6,501 nt of DNA, from contig JAGOBN010000246.1 of NCBI GenBank assembly GCA_017999235.1, positions 1 to 6,501 on the forward strand, in the 5' to 3' direction. The position numbers and the translations under genes were made by a program. The stretch comes from Anaerolineales bacterium (GTDB lineage Bacteria; Chloroflexota; Anaerolineae; Anaerolineales; UBA6663). Below are positions 1 through 5,290 of the stretch, piece by piece (position 1 is the first letter of the stretch; every line of letters starts with the position of its first letter). The notes under the pieces are model-generated. The model was not told the origin of the DNA and did no database searches. It saw nothing but the letters and a program-made list of their open reading frames with translations.

Positions 1-1
1 C

Positions 2-103
2 ACCCTGGGCGTCCTGCTTAAATATCAGGACGACATCGTCCAGGTGCGGGGCGCCGGCGCGCGCGCAATCCTGGAGCGGGCGGCCGCCGAGCGCGCGCCC
101 TGA
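2..103 (+). CDS. MoxR-type AAA+ ATPase, C-terminal end only (CoxD-like)
   Basis: An open frame enters from the left edge and ends with TGA at 101-103, leaving 33 codons. The visible peptide includes LGVLLKYQDD followed by a short Ala/Arg-rich tail. From family knowledge, MoxR-type AAA+ ATPases that sit beside VWA-protein genes often end with a segment like 'FLGVLLKxEQD', and this tail fits. These ATPases work as ATP-driven chaperones with a VWA partner to insert metal or sulfur cofactors. The next gene is a CoxE-like VWA protein starting 6 nt after this stop, which is the usual coxD-coxE order and supports the call. No Walker motifs are visible because the ATPase core lies outside the window, so the identification rests on a short tail plus context. 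Confidence 0.6.
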   Translation, partial: TLGVLLKYQDDIVQVRGAGARAILERAAAERAP

Positions 104-109
104 CTGGGG

Positions 110-1255
110 ATGGCCGGCCAACTGGTCCACAACCTCGTGCTCTTTGGCCGGCTGCTGCGCGGCCTGGGCCTGGCGGTCAGCCCCAGCCGCATGCTGGATG
201 TCTGCCGCGCCCTGGGGCAGATCGAGATCGGCCGCCAGCCCGATTTCTACTTCACCTTGCGGAGTCTGCTGATCCACGACCACGCGGATCAGCCGCTGTT
301 CGACGAGGCCTTCACGCTCTTCTGGCGCGTCCCAGCCGAGCGCTGGGAGTTGAAGCTGGCGGCGCCGGCGCCGCGCCGCCGCCCGCCGCGGCTGGTCCCG
401 CCGCCGTTGAAAGCGCCGCCGGAGGCGCCTGAGCCAGGGGACGGCGACGGGGCGCGCCCGCCCGTGATCGAAGCCGTCCTGACCTACAACGCCGCCGAGA
501 CCCTGCGGCGCAAGGATTTCGCCGAGCTGACGCCGGATGAGCTGGCCGCCGTCGAGCGCGCTATCGCGCAGATGCTGTGGCGGCTGGGGGAGCGCCGCAC
601 GCGCCGGCGCCGGCCGGGGAACGGCCCCTGGCCGGATCTGCGCCGCACGCTGCGCCGGAATCTTCAATATGGCGGCGAACTCTTGAACTGGTCCCGCCGG
701 CTGCCCAAGCGCAAGCCGCGCCCGGTGGTGGTGGTGGCCGATATCAGCGGCTCGATGGAACGCTACGCGCGCCTATTGCTGCAATTCATCTACAGCTTGA
801 ACTTTGGGCTGAGCCAGCCGGTGGAGGCCTTTGTCTTTGCCACGCGCCTGACGCGCATCACGCGCCAGCTGCAATCCCGCGCGGTGGCGACGGCGCTGCG
901 CGAGGTGACCCAGGCGGTCACGGATTGGTCGGGCGGCACCCGCATCGGCGCGTGCTTGCAGACCTTCAACTTTGAGTGGGGCCGGCGGGTGTTGGGGCGG
1001 GGCGCCGTGGTGTTGTTGATCAGCGACGGCTGGGACCGCGGCGACCCGGACCTCCTAAGCCGTGAGATGGCGCGCCTGCGCCGCAGCTGCCACCGCCTGA
1101 TCTGGCTCAACCCGCTCTTGGGCATGCCCGATTACGAGCCGCTGACGCGCGGGATGCTGGCGGCCCTGCCGCATGTGGATGATTTTCTGCCCGTGCATAA
1201 TCTGGCGAGCCTGGAAGACCTGGCGGCGCGCCTGCGGGCGCTGCCCGAGCGGTGA
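110..1255 (+). CDS. CoxE-like VWA domain protein (molybdenum-hydroxylase maturation partner of MoxR ATPase)
   Basis: A 381-residue protein whose C-terminal half is a von Willebrand A domain. The MIDAS metal-binding motif DISGS is at residues 211-215, with the supporting Thr in SGGT (274-277) and the Asp in ISDGWDRGD (304-312). The N-terminal half is mostly helical, with the CoxE-typical segment around LRRKDFAELTPDE (132-144). Between them are a Pro/Arg-rich linker (about 82-118) and a strongly basic patch (161-169). No signal peptide or membrane segment is seen, so it is probably cytoplasmic. In the CO dehydrogenase system, CoxE works with the AAA+ ATPase CoxD to mature the Mo/Cu active site. 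Related MoxR-VWA pairs serve other enzymes, so the exact client is unknown. The ATG is 6 nt after the ATPase stop and is preceded only by a weak GGGG, so translational coupling is likely. XdhC follows after an 81-nt gap. Confidence 0.88.
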   Translation: MAGQLVHNLVLFGRLLRGLGLAVSPSRMLDVCRALGQIEIGRQPDFYFTLRSLLIHDHADQPLFDEAFTLFWRVPAERWELKLAAPAPRRRPPRLVPPPLKAPPEAPEPGDGDGARPPVIEAVLTYNAAETLRRKDFAELTPDELAAVERAIAQMLWRLGERRTRRRRPGNGPWPDLRRTLRRNLQYGGELLNWSRRLPKRKPRPVVVVADISGSMERYARLLLQFIYSLNFGLSQPVEAFVFATRLTRITRQLQSRAVATALREVTQAVTDWSGGTRIGACLQTFNFEWGRRVLGRGAVVLLISDGWDRGDPDLLSREMARLRRSCHRLIWLNPLLGMPDYEPLTRGMLAALPHVDDFLPVHNLASLEDLAARLRALPER

Positions 1256-1336
1256 GCGGCGGATTGGACGGATTTCGCGGATCGGTTTATGAATCGGTGC
1301 AACCCATGAATCCCATGGCTGAAAGAGCAGGGTGCT
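1256..1336. repeat. Intergenic gap with 9-bp periodic GGAT repeat and a CCCATG direct repeat
   Basis: This 81-nt gap between the VWA and xdhC genes is less GC-rich than its surroundings. Three units begin exactly 9 bp apart: GGATTGGAC (1261), GGATTTCGC (1270) and GGATCGG (1279). They are followed by GAATC at 1291 and 1308 and by CCCATG at 1303 and 1312, also 9 bp apart. GGAT-rich short intergenic repeats of this style are known from several bacterial groups, but membership of a named family is inference. A TATGAA at 1288 preceded by TTGGAC at 1264 (18-bp spacing) could be a poor promoter. An in-frame ATG at 1289 is closed by TGA at 1307, so it is not an alternative xdhC start. No hairpin with a T-run was seen. 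Confidence 0.4.
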
Positions 1337-2386
1337 ATGCGCGATGTGCTGCCGGAAATAGAACGCTGGCTGGCTGAAGGTGAGACGGTGGCATTGGCGA
1401 CCGTGGCCCAGACCTGGGGCTCCTCGCCCCGCGCCATCGGCGCCAAAATGGCGGTGACGGCTTCCGGGCGGCTGGCCGGCTCAGTCAGCGGCGGCTGTGT
1501 GGAAGGGGCGGTGGTGGAGGAAAGCCAGGCCGCGCTCGCCAGCGGCCGCGCCAAGCTCGTCCATTTCGGCGTGGCCGATGAGACCGCCTGGGAAGTGGGC
1601 CTGGCCTGCGGCGGCCGGATTGAGGTGTTTGTTCAGCCACTGGCGCTGGACGTGTTAGCGCATTGGCGGGCGCTGCTCCAGGCCGAGCGGTCTTTTGCCG
1701 TGGCGACCCTCGTCAAGGGGCCGGCCGACCATCTGGGCCAAGCCTTGATTGTGGACGAAGCCGGAGGCCGGGCCGGCCCGCTGGACCCCGCGCTGGCGGA
1801 AGGGCCGGCCCGCGCCGCGCTGGCGGCCGGCGAATCCGCGCGCGTGGCCGTGGCGGACGGCGAGCTGTTTATTGAAGTGGTCTGGCCGGCGCCCGTGCTC
1901 ATCGCCGTGGGCGGCGTGCATACCAGCATCATCCTGACCGCCCTCGCCAAGCACCTGGGCTACCGCACGATTGTGGTGGACCCGCGCCGGGCCTTTGGCA
2001 GCGCCGAGCGCTTCCCGCATGTGGATCAGTTGCTCCAGAAATGGCCGGACGAGGCCCTGGCCGAAATCGGCCTGACGCGCGGCACGGCCGTGGCGATGCT
2101 CACGCATGACCCCAAGCTGGACGATCCCGGCTTGAAGACCGCCCTGCCGAGCGCCGCGTTCTACGTGGGCGCGCTGGGCAGCCAGGGGACGCAGGCCCGG
2201 CGGCGCGCGCGCCTGCTGGCCGAGGGGCTGACCGAGGCGCAGGTGGACCGCCTGCGCGGGCCGATCGGTCTGGACCTGGGCGGGCGCACCCCGGAGGAGA
2301 TCGCGCTGAGCATCCTGGCCGAGATCGTGGCCGCGCGGCATGGCCGGCTGGGCGCGCGCCGGTCCAGCCCCGCCTCCGCCGGGTGA
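1337..2386 (+). CDS. XdhC/CoxF-family molybdenum cofactor insertion and sulfuration chaperone
   Basis: A 349-residue two-domain XdhC family protein. The N-terminal XdhC_CoxI domain shows GSSPRAIGAKM (28-38), SGGCVE (51-56) and LACGGRIEVFVQP (89-101); Cys54 and Cys91 are the family's conserved cysteines. The C-terminal Rossmann-like XdhC_C domain shows VGGVH (191-195) before a helix, VVDPR (213-217), THDPKLDD (256-263), YVGALGS (276-282) and PIGLDLGGRTPEEIA (309-323). Family members bind molybdenum cofactor and help load its sulfurated form into xanthine dehydrogenase or CO dehydrogenase. The GGVH motif replaces the more usual GAGH. With the MoxR tail and CoxE-like gene upstream, this looks like the coxD-E-F accessory set, though the enzyme served is not in the window. 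The ATG follows AGGG with a short spacer. The last 15 or so residues are a low-complexity tail. The GNAT gene begins 6 nt after the stop. Confidence 0.92.
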   Translation: MRDVLPEIERWLAEGETVALATVAQTWGSSPRAIGAKMAVTASGRLAGSVSGGCVEGAVVEESQAALASGRAKLVHFGVADETAWEVGLACGGRIEVFVQPLALDVLAHWRALLQAERSFAVATLVKGPADHLGQALIVDEAGGRAGPLDPALAEGPARAALAAGESARVAVADGELFIEVVWPAPVLIAVGGVHTSIILTALAKHLGYRTIVVDPRRAFGSAERFPHVDQLLQKWPDEALAEIGLTRGTAVAMLTHDPKLDDPGLKTALPSAAFYVGALGSQGTQARRRARLLAEGLTEAQVDRLRGPIGLDLGGRTPEEIALSILAEIVAARHGRLGARRSSPASAG

Positions 2387-2392
2387 ACCCGC

Positions 2393-3121
2393 ATGCCCGA
2401 CTATTTCAACCCCCTGGGCCAGCCGATCGGCTGGCCGGTGCCCAACTGGACCCCGCCGCCGGCGCCGGCCCGCGCGCCGCTCAGCGGGCGCTATAGCCGC
2501 CTGGAGCCGCTGGATGTGGAGCGGCATGCCGCCGGCTTGCACGCCGCCAACGCCACCGACGCCGACCGCCGCATGTGGACGTATCTGCCGTATGGCCCGT
2601 TTGAGACCCTGGCCGCTTACCGGGGCTGGGTGGAGGCCATGAGCGCCAAGACCGATCCGCTGTTCTTCGCCATCGTCGCCGCGGACACCGGCCGGCCGGT
2701 AGGCGTAGCCAGCTATTTGCGGATTGAGCCGGCCGCCGGCTGTATCGAGGTCGGGCATATCGCCCTGTCACCACTGGCGCAGCGGACGCCGGCCGCCACC
2801 GAAGCCATGTATCTGCTGATGCGCCACGCCTTTGAGCTGGGCTACCGCCGTTACGAGTGGAAGTGCGACGCCCTCAACGCGCCTTCGCGCGCGGCGGCGC
2901 GGCGGCTGGGGCTCTCGTTTGAGGGGGTCTTTCGGCAGGCCACGCTGTACAAGGGCCGCAACCGCGACACCGCCTGGTATGCCGCGCTGGATGGGGACTG
3001 GCCCGCGCTGCGGGCGGCGTTTGAGACCTGGCTGGCGCCCGCCAACTTTGACACGGCCGGCCGGCAGCGCCAACGCTTGTCCGCCCTGACAAGCCCGCTC
3101 CTCAAGCCGCCGCTCGATTAG
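2393..3121 (+). CDS. GNAT family N-acetyltransferase (RimJ/RimL-like, acetyltransferase_3 type)
   Basis: A 242-residue GNAT protein expected to transfer an acetyl group from acetyl-CoA to an amine; the substrate cannot be read from sequence. The N-terminus carries NPLGQPIGWPVPNWTPPP (6-23), a lead-in seen in a recurrent RimL-like subfamily, then the fold begins at GRYSRLEPLD (32-41). Family landmarks include WTYLPYGPF (62-70), PVGVASYLRI (102-111), IEVGHIALSP (118-127), the pyrophosphate-loop region QRTPAATEAMYLL (130-142) and NAPSRAAARRLGLSFEGVFR (162-181), the late CoA-contacting helix and strand. The loop lacks the textbook glycine-rich form, as in many RimL-like relatives. The ATG is 6 nt after the xdhC stop, so co-translation is likely. 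It has no known role in cox maturation and may simply share the transcript. No membrane segment is seen. Confidence 0.88.
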   Translation: MPDYFNPLGQPIGWPVPNWTPPPAPARAPLSGRYSRLEPLDVERHAAGLHAANATDADRRMWTYLPYGPFETLAAYRGWVEAMSAKTDPLFFAIVAADTGRPVGVASYLRIEPAAGCIEVGHIALSPLAQRTPAATEAMYLLMRHAFELGYRRYEWKCDALNAPSRAAARRLGLSFEGVFRQATLYKGRNRDTAWYAALDGDWPALRAAFETWLAPANFDTAGRQRQRLSALTSPLLKPPLD

Positions 3122-3172
3122 CCTTCTTCTGCCGGCGCCGCCGTATGCCAAACGGCCGGGCGGGCGGTGAGG

Positions 3173-3178
3173 TAAAAT
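3173..3178 (+). promoter_or_regulatory. Possible -10 element (TAAAAT) ahead of the glycan operon
   Basis: TAAAAT matches the bacterial -10 consensus TATAAT at five of six positions and is an AT-rich island in very GC-rich DNA. It lies in the only gap between the two functional modules, about 46 nt before the preferred start at 3225. No good -35 hexamer is seen 16-18 bp upstream, so the call is tentative. The element overlaps the ATG at 3177, and GGTGA at 3166-3170 could instead be a ribosome binding site for that ATG. The two readings compete. Confidence 0.33.
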
Positions 3179-3224
3179 GCATCCTGACCGGCGGCGTTGG
3201 CAGGCGCCCACTCGCCGGCTCCCT

Positions 3225-4472
3225 ATGACCACCCCCATCATCACGTTTGATTCAGTCAGTAAACGCTACCGCCTGCGGCACACGCGCTCGGTGCGCGAAG
3301 GCTTTATCCTGGCCGGCCGCCGGCCAGCCAGGTCGGACCGTTTCCCGGACCAGTTTTGGGCTCTGCGGGAGGTCTCGTTTGCCATCACGCCGGGCGAAAT
3401 CGTCGGCCTGATTGGCGCCAACGGGGCCGGCAAAAGCACCTTGCTTAAGCTCATCAGCCGGGTCTCAGTGCCTTCCTCCGGCCGCGTCACCACGCACGGC
3501 CGCATCGGCGCGCTCTTGGAATTGGGCGCTGGCTTCCACCCGGAACTGAGCGGGCGGGATAATATCTATCTCAATTGCGCTCTGCTGGGCATGAGCCGGC
3601 GCGAAACCCAGGGCAAGTTCGACGCCATCGTCGCCTTTTCTGAACTCGAAAACTTCATCGACAACCCGGTCAAGCACTACTCGTCCGGCATGTTCGCGCG
3701 CCTGGCGTTCTCCGTGAACATCCACGTCGACCCGGAGATTCTGCTGGTGGATGAGGCGCTGGCCGTCGGCGACCAGGCCTTTCAGCGCAAGTGCCTGGAC
3801 CGCATCGACGCCCTGCGCGGCCAGGGCGTGACCATCCTGTTTGTCTCGCACGCGCTAGAAACCATCCGCGCGCTGTGCGCGCGCGCGCTGTGGCTGGAGC
3901 GCGGCCGCCTCATTGCGGACGGGCCGGCCGGCGAGGTGGCCGCCCTCTACCTGGACCGCACCTCAGACCTGATCGCCAGCCGCCTGGCCGCCGCCGGTCA
4001 GGGGCCGGAGAACCGGTGGGGCAACCGGCGCGTGGAGCTGACGCGCCTCCGTTTCCTCGACGAGCGCGGCGACGAGCGCCAGGCGTTCATTACCGGCGAG
4101 ACGTTGACCATCAGCCTGGATTACTGGGCCGCGCAGCCGGTGGATGATCCGGTTTTTGGTCTGGCCATTTACCGCGCCGATGGCGTCCACGTGTGCGGGC
4201 CGAATACCGGCTTTGCGGGCCTGACGCTCGGCCGGCTCGAGGGCGCCGGTTCGCTGCGTTATATTGTGCCGGCGCTGCCCTTGTTGGACGGCGTCTACTA
4301 CGTCTCGGTGGCAGTGGTCAACCGCACGGATACGGAAACCTTTGATTTCCACGACCGGGCTTACAGCTTTCGGATGGCGAACACCCCGGGCCAGGTGCGG
4401 GAAAGCTATGGGTTGGTGACCTTGCACGGGCGCTGGGAGCCGGCCGCCGCCGGAGAGCAGGCGCCGGCATGA
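3225..4472 (+). CDS. Wzt-like polysaccharide ABC transporter ATPase with C-terminal glycan-binding domain
   Basis: A 415-residue protein (from the ATG at 3225) of the TagH/Wzt/RfbE class, which powers export of lipid-linked surface glycans across the inner membrane with a Wzm-type permease. The nucleotide-binding domain (about 5-245) shows Walker A GANGAGKST (64-72), the family segment LLELGAGFHPELSGRDNIYL (97-116), signature YSSGM (152-156), Walker B ILLVDEALAVGD (172-183) and H-loop SH (208-209). Residues about 265-405 fit the beta-rich Wzt C-terminal domain, which in known systems recognises the finished chain. An in-frame ATG at 3177 would add 16 residues (MHPDRRRW...) unlike family N-termini; 3225 gives the usual start just before strand ITFDSVSKRYRL, but lacks a clear ribosome binding site. 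No permease gene is in the window. The stop overlaps the methyltransferase ATG by 4 nt (ATGA). Confidence 0.93.
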   Translation: MTTPIITFDSVSKRYRLRHTRSVREGFILAGRRPARSDRFPDQFWALREVSFAITPGEIVGLIGANGAGKSTLLKLISRVSVPSSGRVTTHGRIGALLELGAGFHPELSGRDNIYLNCALLGMSRRETQGKFDAIVAFSELENFIDNPVKHYSSGMFARLAFSVNIHVDPEILLVDEALAVGDQAFQRKCLDRIDALRGQGVTILFVSHALETIRALCARALWLERGRLIADGPAGEVAALYLDRTSDLIASRLAAAGQGPENRWGNRRVELTRLRFLDERGDERQAFITGETLTISLDYWAAQPVDDPVFGLAIYRADGVHVCGPNTGFAGLTLGRLEGAGSLRYIVPALPLLDGVYYVSVAVVNRTDTETFDFHDRAYSFRMANTPGQVRESYGLVTLHGRWEPAAAGEQAPA

Positions 4473-5290
4473 GCGCGGAGCTATTCGACGCCAATTATTA
4501 CCGGCGGGGGTGCGGGGAGCGGCCGTATCAGCGGGAGCCGGCCTGGCTGGGTTTTTTTGGCGGTGTGGCCGACCAACTGGTCCAGCGGATCACCCCGCCG
4601 ACGGTCCTGGATGCCGGCTGCGCCATGGGCTTTCTGGTAGAGGCGCTGCGTGACCGGGGCGTGGCGGCGGAGGGCCTGGATATCTCGGTGTACGCCATCA
4701 GCCAAGTTCGAGAAGACATCCGGCCCTATTGCCGGGTCGGTTCGGTGCTGGAGCCATTGCCGCGCCGGTATGCTCTGATCACGTGTATTGAAGTGCTGGA
4801 GCATATGCCGGCCAGCGCCGCCGAAGCGGCGCTGGCGAATTTGTGCCGGCACACGGATGACATCCTCTTCTCGTCCTCCCCGCGTGACTATGCGGAGCCC
4901 ACCCACTTCAACGTCCAGCCGCCGGAGTATTGGGCCGAGCTGTTTGCCTGGAATGGTTTTACGCGCGATGTGGATTTTGATGCCAGCTTTCTGACCCCGT
5001 GGGCCGCGCGTTTTCGGCGCAGCGCCGAGCCGCCGGCGCGCGTGGTGCGGGCCTACGAGCGCCGCTTCGCGCAGTTGGCGCAGGAGAACGCTGAATTACG
5101 GGCCGCCCTCAACGCCCTGCGCCACGCGGTGCAGGTCGCCGAGCAGCGCCTGGCCGCGCAGACCGCCACGCCGGCCTGGGCGGTGGCCCGCACCCTGCGG
5201 GCCTGGAAGACCCGGCTGGCGCCGGCCGGCAGCCGGCGGGCGCGCCTCTTGGAGGCGGTGGTCCGCGCCACTCGCCGCCGCCAACCGTGA
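4469..5290 (+). CDS. SAM-dependent class I methyltransferase with C-terminal coiled coil (glycan cluster)
   Basis: A 273-residue protein. The Rossmann-fold methyltransferase core covers about 1-185: motif I VLDAGCAMG (46-54) binds S-adenosylmethionine, the acidic end of strand 2 is GLDIS (69-73), and motif IV-like CIEVLEHM (106-113) is typical of Methyltransf_11/23 types. A later FSSSPRDYAEPTHFNVQPP segment (134-152) is common in polysaccharide-cluster members. Residues about 190-230 (ERRFAQLAQENAELRAALNA and on) have heptad-like character and should form a coiled coil. The protein ends in a basic tail containing LAPAGSRR (250-257). The methyl acceptor is unknown; a sugar on the exported glycan is likely from context. 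The start overlaps the ATPase stop (ATGA) and the stop overlaps the glycosyltransferase GTG (GTGA). A WbdD-like chain-capping role is possible, but no kinase domain is present. Confidence 0.88.
   Translation: MSAELFDANYYRRGCGERPYQREPAWLGFFGGVADQLVQRITPPTVLDAGCAMGFLVEALRDRGVAAEGLDISVYAISQVREDIRPYCRVGSVLEPLPRRYALITCIEVLEHMPASAAEAALANLCRHTDDILFSSSPRDYAEPTHFNVQPPEYWAELFAWNGFTRDVDFDASFLTPWAARFRRSAEPPARVVRAYERRFAQLAQENAELRAALNALRHAVQVAEQRLAAQTATPAWAVARTLRAWKTRLAPAGSRRARLLEAVVRATRRRQP

Noticed and set aside
1289..1309. Upstream in-frame ATG as an earlier xdhC start or a leader peptide
   Set aside because: It gives only six codons before TGA, with no ribosome binding site; it reflects the repeat sequence in the gap.
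1655..2758. Long 367-codon open frame on the minus strand
   Set aside because: It lies opposite xdhC and the GNAT gene, both of which show clear family motifs on the + strand. Long antisense frames are expected at this GC content, and its translation is a low-complexity Gly/Arg/Ala mix with no domain.
3140..3156. Possible terminator hairpin GCCGT / ACGGC after the GNAT gene
   Set aside because: The perfect stem is only 5 bp with a 7-nt loop and no T-run follows, so it cannot be called a rho-independent terminator.
3963..4427. 154-codon minus-strand frame opposite the Wzt C-terminal domain
   Set aside because: It is a shadow of the + strand gene; no ribosome binding site or domain supports it.
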